64,000 nt of DNA from G963665925 sp050596425 (GCF_050596425.1 NZ_CP192292.1:3100001-3164000); one strand, 5' to 3'. Shown: positions 8,963-16,731, numbered from the stretch's first letter. The notes: generated by a model not told the origin, from the letters alone. Program-made: numbers and translations.

Positions 8963-9256
8963 CTATTTATTTTTCGCACCCAAGACTAAAATTTCCCTGT
9001 CCGGTAAATCTGACCGAATTGGATTCATACTGAGATCCAACCAACCATCGTGAATGATCTTCTTATCAAGATATATATCTAAATCCCCCTCACGATAGAC
9101 TTCGTAATCCGCCGGATTACGTGGAGACCAAGTTTGCACTGTGATCTCCCTGATTGCAGATCAGCAGCTGGTTAACGCATCAAGTCTTATTGTCAGTTCA
9201 TGTGTCCTTAATTGTCTTAGGTATCTGTGTACATCTTCATGTACAGTAAATTTCAC
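8963..9256 (-). CDS. Putative CC/Se-motif selenoprotein (UGA read as Sec32)
   Basis: A 97-residue gene with one in-frame TGA (9161-9163), interpreted as selenocysteine 32 directly after Cys31 (SCU). The frame reads on across the TGA for 65 more codons to TAG. Both halves form one coherent protein: an N-terminal amphipathic helix, a strand (ELTIRLDAL) leading into the Cys-Sec pair, then YEVYREGDLDIYLDK and a final strand (EILVLGA). This layout matches the HesB-related CC/Se family, in which Sec or Cys follows a Cys. GTG at 9256 is preceded by GGGGTGA at good spacing. An own terminator follows. A hairpin starts at the UGA. selA, selB and selC are all in this window. The function of the family is not known; a redox or iron-sulfur role is conjecture. 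The alternative is a nonsense-mutated pseudogene. Confidence 0.8.
9139..9167 (-). promoter_or_regulatory. Candidate bacterial SECIS hairpin at the in-frame UGA
   Basis: RNA beginning at the UGA folds as UGAUCU pairing perfectly with AGAUCA around a 10-base loop (GCAAUCAGGG). Three more base pairs (CUG with CAG) extend the stem after one bulged C. Bacterial SECIS elements lie at and just after the UGA and are read by SelB. The sequence consensus is loose, so the fold and position are the evidence. Confidence 0.5.
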
Positions 9257-9277
9257 AGTGTCACCCCACTTCCTAAA

Positions 9278-9303
9278 TTTAAGGCAAATCTATCTGCCTT
9301 AAA
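9278..9303 (-). promoter_or_regulatory. Hairpin in the 5' leader of the selenoprotein gene
   Basis: Nine-base perfect arms (TTTAAGGCA and complement) with an eight-base loop, ending about 10 bases before the ribosome site. A TATAAT on the minus strand at 9335-9340 would place the transcription start just upstream of it. It may tune initiation or stability; no known riboswitch class is recognised. Confidence 0.4.
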
Positions 9304-9580
9304 ATTGCCAATGCCCTTAATGACCTCTTAAACCATTATAATCATAGGCTGTTCATAAAAGACCATGGTGGATTCTAACAATATTAATAATCCTTTCTTC
9401 TCGAACACTTTCTTACTCTATTTTTACCCCTTCCCCAAAAGATGGCACAAGTTTTTTCTGTGTAGACCCCAAGTTTTCTTTGTAGCCCCATAATTAAACT
9501 TTACAATTGATAAACTTTAAAGTCGATAAACCACTTTGCAATCAATTTAACTTTGCAATCGTCCTACAAAGTTTACACAT
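9304..9580. other. Non-coding region upstream of the selenoprotein gene
   Basis: No convincing gene on either strand. It holds a minus-strand TATAAT (9335-9340) and two near-copies of a motif AAGTTTT...TGTAG.CCCC (9447-9487). It also holds several short repeats of ACTTTGCAATC type (about 9520-9570). Confidence 0.5.
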
Positions 9581-9610
9581 AAAAAACCGCCAAACACATG
9601 GTTTGGCGGC
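9581..9610 (-). terminator. Terminator after the pycB/oadA-like gene
   Basis: Stem CCGCCAAAC / GTTTGGCGG with a short loop, followed on the minus strand by six T residues. It ends about 47 bases past the carboxyltransferase stop. Confidence 0.88.
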
Positions 9611-9656
9611 TAAATTATAAGAATAAAGTTGATCTATCTTACAAAGTCATATTCAA

Positions 9657-11054
9657 TTATACAGGATACGTTTTTTGTTCCTTATCAACCATTTCACTAT
9701 CAATTTTATATTTTTGAGCTTGGCGATACTTGAAGTATTCTTCGGCAGGCTGTGGGAACAGTGCATACGATAGAACATCTTCGTCTGTTTCAAAGTACTC
9801 TGCCATTTTCTTCTTTTCTGATTCAAGAATTGGTTCAAGTGTATCAGCTGGTCTGCATGTCACAACTTCTTGATCCCCAATGATTTTCTTAATGAAGTCT
9901 TCCTTCATAGGAACAGTGGAACGTCCATACATGCCTTTAACGTAAGCCTTCACTTCGTTAGGGACCATTTTGTATCGTTCACCTGTGATAACATTCAGAA
10001 CAGCCTGTGTACCCACAATTTGGCTTGTTGGTGTTACAAGTGGTGGATAACCAAGATCTTCACGAACTCTAGGAACTTCCTTAAGCACGTCATCAAATTT
10101 GTCCAGAGCATTTTGCATCGTCAGCTGAGAAACTAAGTTAGACAGCATGCCACCAGGAACCTGATATACAAGTGTATTAATATCAACACCCAGAACCTTT
10201 GGATTTAAAAGACCTGACTCCAGTGACTTTTCACGGATTGGTGCAAAGTATTCAGCAATATCATTTAAAACCTTCATATCAAGATCTGTTTCATATGGTG
10301 TGTCCATCAACGTTGAAACAAATGACTCTGTCGGCGGTTGTGATGTGCCCATAGAGAATGGAGAAATCGCTGTATCTACAATATCAACGCCTGCTTCTAT
10401 AGCTTTTAAGTATGTCATACTTGCCAGACCAGAAGTGCAGTGTGAGTGCATTTCAATTGGGACATTGACAGCCTTTTTAAGAGCCCCTACAAGTTCATAT
10501 GCCGAGTAAGGTTTTAATAGACCAGACATGTCTTTAATACAGATTGAATCAGCGCCCATTGATTCCATGTCCTTAGCAAGTTTCACATAAGTGTCAACTG
10601 TATGAACTGGAGAAATTGTATATGAAATAGCCGCTTGTGCATGTGCGCCTTCTTTTTTTGTTTGATCAATGGCTGTTTCAAGATTTCGAATGTCATTAAG
10701 TGCATCGAAAATACGGATAATATCAATCCCGTTATGAACAGCATGCTTTACGAACTCACGAACAACATCATCTGGATAATGCTTGTATCCAAGAATATTC
10801 TGTCCACGAAGAAGCATTTGTAACTTTGTATTTTTTACATGCTTCTTTATAGTACGCAGTCTGTCCCATGGACTTTCACTCAAAAATCTCAGCGACGCAT
10901 CGAATGTCGCTCCACCCCAGCACTCAAGTGCATGGTAGCCTGCATTATCAAGAGCCTCTAGTATCGGCACCATTTGTTCAGTTTTTAATCTTGTTGCAAT
11001 CAATGATTGGTGTGCATCACGTAGTATAGTTTCGGTAATTTTAACCTTCGACAT
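9657..11054 (-). CDS. Pyruvate carboxylase subunit B / oxaloacetate decarboxylase alpha, carboxyltransferase part
   Basis: Carboxyltransferase of the OadA/PycB/transcarboxylase-5S family. It interconverts pyruvate and oxaloacetate by passing CO2 to or from a biotin carried by another protein. It starts with the family signature ITETILRDAHQSL and has the metal-site HSH region (EMHSHCTSGLAS, about 205-216). The conserved carboxylase C-terminal domain follows. At about 465 residues it lacks the C-terminal biotinyl domain of classical OadA/PycB, so a separate biotin carrier protein is required; none is in this window. ATG at 11054 is chosen because GGGAGG precedes it by seven bases. It is divergent from an Lrp regulator that may control it. 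Confidence 0.9.
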   Translation of the reverse strand: MSKVKITETILRDAHQSLIATRLKTEQMVPILEALDNAGYHALECWGGATFDASLRFLSESPWDRLRTIKKHVKNTKLQMLLRGQNILGYKHYPDDVVREFVKHAVHNGIDIIRIFDALNDIRNLETAIDQTKKEGAHAQAAISYTISPVHTVDTYVKLAKDMESMGADSICIKDMSGLLKPYSAYELVGALKKAVNVPIEMHSHCTSGLASMTYLKAIEAGVDIVDTAISPFSMGTSQPPTESFVSTLMDTPYETDLDMKVLNDIAEYFAPIREKSLESGLLNPKVLGVDINTLVYQVPGGMLSNLVSQLTMQNALDKFDDVLKEVPRVREDLGYPPLVTPTSQIVGTQAVLNVITGERYKMVPNEVKAYVKGMYGRSTVPMKEDFIKKIIGDQEVVTCRPADTLEPILESEKKKMAEYFETDEDVLSYALFPQPAEEYFKYRQAQKYKIDSEMVDKEQKTYPV

Positions 11055-11098
11055 GGTCACGCCTCCCTGTGCGGTTTTACTTCTTAGTTTATATGCTC

Positions 11099-11127
11099 AT
11101 TATACATCTGCCATTTTCGAGTGTACA
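11099..11127 (-). promoter_or_regulatory. Probable promoter of the carboxyltransferase gene
   Basis: Minus-strand TATAAT (11099-11104) with TGTACA 17 bases upstream, 45 bases before the start codon, in the intergenic region shared with the divergent Lrp gene. Confidence 0.45.
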
Positions 11128-11211
11128 GGCACATAGAAAAGTGATATTATATAAGCAGTTAATATAGTAAGTTATTTCGAAAACAAACCTTTATATTATT
11201 AGGAGGACCTA

Positions 11212-11655
11212 ATGGACATTACTGATGCAAAAATACTGGAGATTCTTCAAGAAGATGGCCGAATCTCTATGAAAGAGCTGGGTAAAAGAGTGGCATTGAC
11301 TTCACCTGCCGTTTCAGAGCGTGTAAAAAGACTTGAAGAAAATGGCGTCATTACAGGGTATAAAGCCATTGTTAACCCCATTCTGCTTGGTCTTAATGTC
11401 TCGGTTATTATCCATGTTGGACTGAACGTATCTGCACATAAGGCTTTTCTAGCATTTGTCAATAAGCATCCTTCCATTGTTGAATGCCACCATGTGACTG
11501 GCAATGACTGTATGACTATACGCGCTATGGTCTCAGATACCCTTGAACTTGAAAAACTACTTGATGAAATTCAAGCCATTGGAAGCACCAAAACTGAAAT
11601 CGTTTTATCCACTCCCCTGGAAAATAAGCCTATTCTACCTCAAAATGCTGAATAA
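11212..11655 (+). CDS. Lrp/AsnC family transcriptional regulator
   Basis: A 147-residue DNA-binding regulator that senses amino acids. The N-terminal winged helix (about 1-60) has the standard ILQEDGRISMKELGKRVALT start and the recognition helix SPAVSERVKRLEENGVI. The C-terminal RAM domain (about 65-140) carries the HVTGNDCMTIRAMV effector/dimer region. AGGAGGACCT lies just before the ATG. It is divergent from the carboxyltransferase gene and upstream of the solute-binding protein, so either could be a target. The specific ligand is not readable. Confidence 0.95.
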   Translation: MDITDAKILEILQEDGRISMKELGKRVALTSPAVSERVKRLEENGVITGYKAIVNPILLGLNVSVIIHVGLNVSAHKAFLAFVNKHPSIVECHHVTGNDCMTIRAMVSDTLELEKLLDEIQAIGSTKTEIVLSTPLENKPILPQNAE

Positions 11656-11820
11656 ATCAGCTTGGAAATGCCCTGCCACTCGTTTAGTCTTTGCCCTGTA
11701 GGGTATTTTCTAGACATAACTCGATTTGTCGGGCACTTCCCTTTAAGTATCCATTAAGGGAAAAAATACAAATCGACATGACAAAATCATAGAAGACTAT
11801 GAGGCGGGAGTGATATAAAA

Positions 11821-13071
11821 ATGATGAAAAATAAGGGATTAATGGTTGTAGTAGCACTGATCATTGTTGGACTGCTTGTCAATTTTGCATATATAATGAA
11901 TCAGAAGATTGAGCTAACCCTCTACTTCCATCCTGATAAGCTCGGATTTGTTTCCAAGTCCATTGAAGAATTTGAACAGCTCAATCCCAAAATTAGGGTT
12001 AAGCTCATTGAACTTCCTGATGACACCAATGCCAAATATGAAGTTCTTAATAATGCATTGGCCCTCGAGGATGGATCCATAGATATCATTGATACAGATG
12101 TTATTTGGCCAGCGATTTTCGTAGATGCTGGTTGGGTTGAACCCCTTGATGGCTATTTTACGGAAGAAGAGCTTTCCAGCCTTCTAGAAAGTGCCGTTGA
12201 TGCAGGCACCATTAACAATGAACTCTATGCTATTCCATATAGAATTGATTCTGGGATGCTTTTTTACCGGTCTGATTTACTTGAAAAGTACGGCCGTCCC
12301 GTACCTAAAACTTGGGATGATCTCATTCAGACATCTAAGATCATTATGAATGGCGAAACGAACATGTATGGTCTTGCCGGCTCATGGTATGAATACGAAG
12401 GCTTAACATGCAACTATCTTGAATATCTTTGGAGCAATAATGGTGCAGTCTTCAAAAATGGCCAAGACCTTGCTCTTAATACAAGTGAGGCCAAAGAGGC
12501 TCTGAATATGATGGTCGACATGATTTATGCCCATGGCATCGTGCCCCCTGATGTAACGACATACACCAGTGGTGATGTCAGAAAACAATTCTTAGATGAA
12601 AATCTGATTTTCATGCGTGATTGGCCAGCCGGATGGCGAAAACTAAACGAAGATTCATCTTCTGTCAAGGGCAAGGTTCAAGTGGCTCCACTTCCATCCT
12701 TCACTGCAAATGGCTCAAGTCATGGCACATTTGGCGGTTGGATGTTTATGATTTCTAAGCATTCTGAGCACAAGGAAGAAGCGGCTGAGTTCATTAAATT
12801 TATGATTAGTGAAGAAAAAGAAAAAGAGATGGTTTTAACACACAATTATCTACCTATTCTTAAAAGTCTTTACTCTGATCCTGATATTATTGAACAGATG
12901 CCTTTTATAGATAATATGTTGCCATACTTCAATAGTGCAAAACCAAGACCACGTGTTGCATATTATGATAAAATATCTTATATTCTTCAAAACGAAGTCA
13001 CCAAGGCCTTGACTGGGCAAATAACGCCTGAAGAAGCCTCTGAAAATATGCAAGAGCGCATTACAGAATAA
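11821..13071 (+). CDS. Family 1 extracellular solute-binding protein, no cognate permease
   Basis: A 416-residue MalE-like binding protein with an uncleaved-looking N-terminal membrane segment (about 7-26) and no lipobox, so probably membrane-tethered. The body shows the type 1 periplasmic-binding pattern: N-terminal LTLYFHP, an IDIIDTDVIWPAIF stretch, AIPYRIDSGMLFYRSDLLEKYG, and GTFGGWMFMISKHSEHKEEAAEF. GGGAGTG precedes the ATG. No ABC permease or ATPase gene is nearby. Instead a sensor kinase gene with its own binding domain follows after about 35 bases, suggesting a sensory accessory role rather than transport. The ligand is probably a carbohydrate by family, but that is inference. Confidence 0.88.
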   Translation: MMKNKGLMVVVALIIVGLLVNFAYIMNQKIELTLYFHPDKLGFVSKSIEEFEQLNPKIRVKLIELPDDTNAKYEVLNNALALEDGSIDIIDTDVIWPAIFVDAGWVEPLDGYFTEEELSSLLESAVDAGTINNELYAIPYRIDSGMLFYRSDLLEKYGRPVPKTWDDLIQTSKIIMNGETNMYGLAGSWYEYEGLTCNYLEYLWSNNGAVFKNGQDLALNTSEAKEALNMMVDMIYAHGIVPPDVTTYTSGDVRKQFLDENLIFMRDWPAGWRKLNEDSSSVKGKVQVAPLPSFTANGSSHGTFGGWMFMISKHSEHKEEAAEFIKFMISEEKEKEMVLTHNYLPILKSLYSDPDIIEQMPFIDNMLPYFNSAKPRPRVAYYDKISYILQNEVTKALTGQITPEEASENMQERITE

Positions 13072-13105
13072 GCTGCACAACGACACAATAATGGAGGTTA
13101 TGCGT

Positions 13106-14878
13106 ATGAGTCGCATAATTAGATTGAGTATACTTCTCATTTTACTGATTATCATGACAACTCCATATGGCTTTGCTGAACCAGCAACATTAACAGTCAT
13201 AGGACATAACAACGACTATCCCTTTGTCTTTTTTGATGTTGATGGCAGACCAGCCGGCTATGCTATAGACTTTGTAAAAGCTTTTGCCAAAGATGAGGGA
13301 TACACGCTAAACATTGAGCTCTACCCACCGGATCAGGCCTTAGATCAGTTTAAAGACCACGGTGATTTATTCTATGACGGCTCTTTTTACAAGTCCATTC
13401 ACGGAGACAAGTCTCTCCCCCTATTTGTACAGGAGTACTACTTGTATGCAATGAGAAGCCAGGCTAGGGACATTCACCCTGATGATCTACACAGTTTTTA
13501 TGAAGCCTCTACTAAGTTTAGTGGCAACACAATCGGTATCAAACAGGGACAAGAAATTGATGACTATATTTCTTCCCTCACGCCGGTTGAAAACATACTT
13601 GATTACGAAACAATCTCGGATGTGTTTGATGCCCTGAAGGCTGAGGAAATCGATATTGCAATCCTCCCCTTCCATCAAGCCAACTCCGTTCTTGACCACT
13701 ATGAAATGGAAGGTATAGAGTTTGTTGACCAGAAACTTTATTTTAAGAATACAGGGTACTGGGCAAATAGCGATACTTTGCTTCATAAGCTCGATTCTTA
13801 TATTCTAACTCAAAAAAAATCTGGATATATTACCAAACTCAACAACAAATGGCTCTCTGATTTTGATATTGGTAGCCGTGAAGATTTCTATCTCAAGCTT
13901 TTTAATATAATACTTGGACTTTCTATTGCTGTTATACTCTTCCTCATTTATAGAGGAAACACCCTGCAGTCCAAGGTTAACTCCAGAACCAAGCAGCTCC
14001 GAGAAAAACTTGATGAGAACAGACAATTATATGATGAAATTATTAGACATGAGAAGTTTAAAAACGACTACTTCATAAATCTATCTCATGAACTTAGAAC
14101 ACCCCTAAACGTTATTTTAGGCGCTATACAGCTAAATGAGCTCTACATTAGCAAGCAAAACTACGACAAGCTTCTTGAGAATGCTGGCAACTTCACAAAC
14201 ATTATCAAGAGCAACAGCTACAGACTCTTGCGCGTGGTCAATAACCTTATAGACATCACTAAGATGGATGCGGATAAATACTCACTCAATATAGACCTTG
14301 TTGACATTGTCTATTTGGTTGAAGAACTTACGCTGGCTATCCAGCCCTACGCGGATAAGAAGCAAATTCGCATACTCATCAATACAGAAATTGACGAGGC
14401 TGTGGTTGAATGTGATCCGTTTGAGATTGAGAGAGTCATCATGAACCTCTTGTCAAACGCCATCAAATTCTCCCAGAAATCGGACGAAGTCAAAGTTAAA
14501 ATTCACTATGATGATTCCGGTGACAATATATTTGTATCTGTATTAGATCATGGCATTGGCATCAGCGAAGAAAACCAAAGTAAAATTTTTGACAGATTTG
14601 CTCAAGTGGATACCACACTTAATCGTAACCACGAAGGCAACGGAATAGGCTTGTCTCTGGTTAAAAATATTATTGATTTGCATGGAGGAACACTGGTTCT
14701 AGACAGTGAGGTTGGAAAGGGTTCAAAGTTTACCTTCTCACTTCCCGTTAAAACAAGCTATATCGGATTTGATGCCAAGGACTACTCTGCTTCTCAAAGA
14801 CAACATGATAGACAACATGCCATTAGTCTTGAGTTTTCTGAACTCCAACAAGAATATGGCGATGATTCTGTCAACTAG
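13106..14878 (+). CDS. Sensor histidine kinase with extracellular SBP_bac_3 domain
   Basis: Membrane kinase with a signal peptide (about 1-24) and a type 3 solute-binding domain (about 25-255; IGHNNDYPFVFFDVDGRPAGYAIDF is the classic start). One membrane helix follows (about 265-283), then a short coiled coil, HisKA with phospho-His in NLSHELRTPLN, and a HATPase with N box NLLSNAIKFS, G1 DHGIGIS and G2 GNGIGLSLV. A Ser/Asp-rich tail follows. ATG at 13106 is preferred because GGAGG lies eight bases upstream. No response regulator is adjacent. It is coupled to the preceding binding protein, and the two may sense together. Confidence 0.9.
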   Translation: MSRIIRLSILLILLIIMTTPYGFAEPATLTVIGHNNDYPFVFFDVDGRPAGYAIDFVKAFAKDEGYTLNIELYPPDQALDQFKDHGDLFYDGSFYKSIHGDKSLPLFVQEYYLYAMRSQARDIHPDDLHSFYEASTKFSGNTIGIKQGQEIDDYISSLTPVENILDYETISDVFDALKAEEIDIAILPFHQANSVLDHYEMEGIEFVDQKLYFKNTGYWANSDTLLHKLDSYILTQKKSGYITKLNNKWLSDFDIGSREDFYLKLFNIILGLSIAVILFLIYRGNTLQSKVNSRTKQLREKLDENRQLYDEIIRHEKFKNDYFINLSHELRTPLNVILGAIQLNELYISKQNYDKLLENAGNFTNIIKSNSYRLLRVVNNLIDITKMDADKYSLNIDLVDIVYLVEELTLAIQPYADKKQIRILINTEIDEAVVECDPFEIERVIMNLLSNAIKFSQKSDEVKVKIHYDDSGDNIFVSVLDHGIGISEENQSKIFDRFAQVDTTLNRNHEGNGIGLSLVKNIIDLHGGTLVLDSEVGKGSKFTFSLPVKTSYIGFDAKDYSASQRQHDRQHAISLEFSELQQEYGDDSVN

Positions 14879-14890
14879 ATGAGAACTCCT

Positions 14891-14996
14891 AGGAAACCTC
14901 GAAAGACAAGATGCGGATAAAAACCGCTTAATGAGCGTATTGGAATACGTGATTTAAGCGGTTTTTTATTGTAACGCAGTCTTTCGAAGTTTTCCT
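14891..14996. repeat. 106-bp nested hairpin enclosing a terminator
   Basis: Outer arms of about 17 bases (14891-14907 and 14979-14996, one or two mismatches) flank an inner stem with T-run. A TGCG/CGCA pair lies between them. The whole is a long imperfect palindrome, compatible with a MITE-like element that supplies the terminator. Confidence 0.5.
14918..14968 (+). terminator. Terminator after the sensor kinase gene
   Basis: AAAACCGCTTAA pairs with TTAAGCGGTTTT. The loop itself folds (CGTATT/AATACG), and T residues follow on the plus strand. Confidence 0.8.
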
Positions 14997-15005
14997 ATAA
15001 GCTTA

Positions 15006-15030
15006 ACACTCCTAATGGGAGTGTTTTCTT
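15006..15030 (+). terminator. Second tandem terminator
   Basis: Stem AACACTCC / GGGAGTGTT with loop TAAT-like, followed by TTTTCTTATT. It lies 38 bases after the first terminator, giving double termination before the threonine aldolase gene. Confidence 0.65.
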
Positions 15031-15136
15031 ATTCTTAGGCCCATATCCGTCTCAATCAAGTCCGTTTGAGAAACAAATGCAAACAGTAAAATTAGTTGAA
15101 CTTTCAAGTGTTGTATTATATTATTGTTTTATAGAT

Positions 15137-15255
15137 TCAGGCGCTTGCAAAACCACATAACCACATCCATGCCAACCATATAGAATTTATGATTCTTAAA
15201 TATCTATATGGTTGGCATGGGTTCCCAAATGATATTTTGCAAGTTGCTCTGATTA
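15137..15255 (+). repeat. Dispersed hairpin element, copy A
   Basis: Contains a 16-17-bp perfect inverted repeat (15168-15184 with 15203-15219). It also shares two blocks with copy B at 54945-55069: TGATTCTTAAATxTCTATAT, and ATGATATTTTGCAAGTTGCTC spaced about 40 bases later. Outer CTTGCAAAA / TTTTGCAAG segments may also pair. It lies in the leader of the threonine aldolase gene. Confidence 0.6.
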
Positions 15256-15336
15256 GATAAAAGAAGTGGACTTATAGACTAGAGATTTGATCCACTAGAA
15301 AATTACTGGTGATTTGAATTATTAGGAGGTCTTGTT

Positions 15337-16380
15337 ATGAAATACAGTTTTAAAAATGATTATAGTGAGGGTGCGCATCCAAGAATACTTGATGCCTTGG
15401 TTGAAAATAACCTTCATCAGGAGCCTGGTTACGGGCTAGATAGCTACAGTCTAAATACGGTGAAGTATATGAAAAAAGCCGTTGAAGATGACAAGGCGTG
15501 TGTTCATCTGATAAGTGGTGGCACACAAACTAACCTAATTGCAATACGTGCATTCCTAAGACCACACCAGGCATGTATAGCTGCTGAATCAGGCCACATT
15601 GCTGTTCATGAAGCAGGTGCAATTGAAGCCTCAGGTCATAAAATATGCACGGTAGCAACTAGAAATGGCAAGTTGACATGCGATCACATCCAATCAGTTT
15701 TGCAAGCCCATACTGATGAACATATGGTGTCCCCAAAGCTTGTCTATATTTCTAATCCAACAGAACTTGGCACAGTCTATACAAAGTATGAGATTAAAGA
15801 CTTAAGAGCCTTTTGCCTAAAGAATGACTTGCTCCTCTATTGTGACGGAGCACGCCTTGGTACAGTTTTATGCCAACCTGAATATGGCTTAACCCTTAAA
15901 GACATGTATGAGTTGACAGATGCTTTCTTCATTGGCGGAACAAAAAATGGGGCTTTGCTTGGTGAGATTTTACTCATCCAAAATGATGAACTCAATCAAG
16001 GTATGCGTCACATTATAAAGCAAAGTGGCGGCATGCTCGCCAAGGGACGTCTGATAGGCATACAATTTGAAACCTTGTTTCGTGACCGACTATTCTATGA
16101 ACTGTCTGAGCATGCCATGACTATGGCTAAAAAGTTATCTAGAGGATTTGAAGCACTGGGCTATGCCTTCCTTGTTGAACCACAAACGAATCAGATTTTT
16201 CCTATTTTAGAAAATGATCTTATTGCAGATCTTGAAAAATCTTATGATTTTTATGTGTGGGAAGAAGTGAATAAAACACATTCTGCTGTGCGCTTGGTTA
16301 CCTCTTGGGCCACACAAGGCGAAGCCATTAAAACTCTTTTATCTACAGTGGAAGACTATAAAAAAAGCAAATCAAAGTAG
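15337..16380 (+). CDS. Low-specificity L-threonine aldolase (beta-eliminating lyase family)
   Basis: PLP enzyme that splits threonine or allo-threonine to glycine and acetaldehyde. The 347-residue fold-type I protein has VHLISGGTQTNLIAIRA near the N-terminus, the substrate/PLP Asp in LYCDGARLG (about 167-175), and the Schiff-base Lys in FFIGGTKNGALLGE (about 200). AGGAGG precedes the ATG. It is monocistronic between the hairpin element and a strong terminator. In an amino-acid fermenter this would feed glycine metabolism; glycine reductase is a classic selenoenzyme, but none is in view. Confidence 0.92.
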   Translation: MKYSFKNDYSEGAHPRILDALVENNLHQEPGYGLDSYSLNTVKYMKKAVEDDKACVHLISGGTQTNLIAIRAFLRPHQACIAAESGHIAVHEAGAIEASGHKICTVATRNGKLTCDHIQSVLQAHTDEHMVSPKLVYISNPTELGTVYTKYEIKDLRAFCLKNDLLLYCDGARLGTVLCQPEYGLTLKDMYELTDAFFIGGTKNGALLGEILLIQNDELNQGMRHIIKQSGGMLAKGRLIGIQFETLFRDRLFYELSEHAMTMAKKLSRGFEALGYAFLVEPQTNQIFPILENDLIADLEKSYDFYVWEEVNKTHSAVRLVTSWATQGEAIKTLLSTVEDYKKSKSK

Positions 16381-16446
16381 CGCTTCCCATAACGTAGTGA
16401 TGTCACAGCCTATTTAAGACCATCCTATTATAATATTATACAAGCT

Positions 16447-16478
16447 AAAAGGGACTGCCAATTGGCAGTCCCTTTTTT
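16447..16478 (+). terminator. Terminator after threonine aldolase
   Basis: Near-perfect stem AAAAGGGACTGCC / GGCAGTCCCTTTT with loop AATT and a T run on the plus strand. Confidence 0.92.
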
Positions 16479-16538
16479 ATGTTATATCATTTAAATCGTC
16501 AGATTACATATTAAAGTACAGTTACAGTAAGAAAAGTT

Positions 16539-16721
16539 ACTCCAAATCAAAGATTTGTTTCACACGTTTCACGTGCAGTTAGGAGCACACGCTACACTTC
16601 GTTCCGGTGTAAGGAATGATACTCCAAATCAAAGATTTGTTTCACACGCTTCGCGTGCAGTTAGGAGCACACACTACACTTCGTTCCGGTGTAAGGAATG
16701 ATACTCCAAATCAAAGATTTG
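16539..16721. repeat. 82-bp direct tandem repeat, 2.2 copies, each with three hairpins
   Basis: Copy 1 spans 16539-16620, copy 2 spans 16621-16702, and a 19-base third start follows. Copies differ at only three positions. Each unit holds three short palindromes: CAAATC/GATTTG, CACGY-TTC-RCGTG and TACAC/GTGTA. It lies between the threonine aldolase terminator and the 3' end of gdhA. Confidence 0.9.
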
Positions 16722-16730
16722 GATCATTCC
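16695..16730 (-). other. Hairpin immediately after the gdhA stop
   Basis: GGAATGAT...CCAAATC-AAA-GATTTGG-ATCATTCC forms an 18-base-arm hairpin with one small bulge, starting two bases after the gdhA stop on the minus strand. No T run follows, so it is more likely a 3' stabilising or processing structure than a simple terminator. Confidence 0.6.
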
Positions 16731-16731
16731 A

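Noticed and set aside
8848..9033. 61-codon plus-strand frame
   Set aside because: It overlaps the terminator and the 3' half of the selenoprotein gene in antisense and shows no protein-like pattern or ribosome site.
8963..9256. Reading the UGA-containing gene as a nonsense-mutated pseudogene
   Set aside because: Frame, start, ribosome site, terminator and the Cys before UGA are all intact, a hairpin begins at the UGA, and Sec machinery is encoded in the same window. A single decay event exactly at the CC/Se position would be a coincidence.
16539..16721. Possible CRISPR array
   Set aside because: The repeats are contiguous 82-bp units with no variable spacers, and there are no cas genes.
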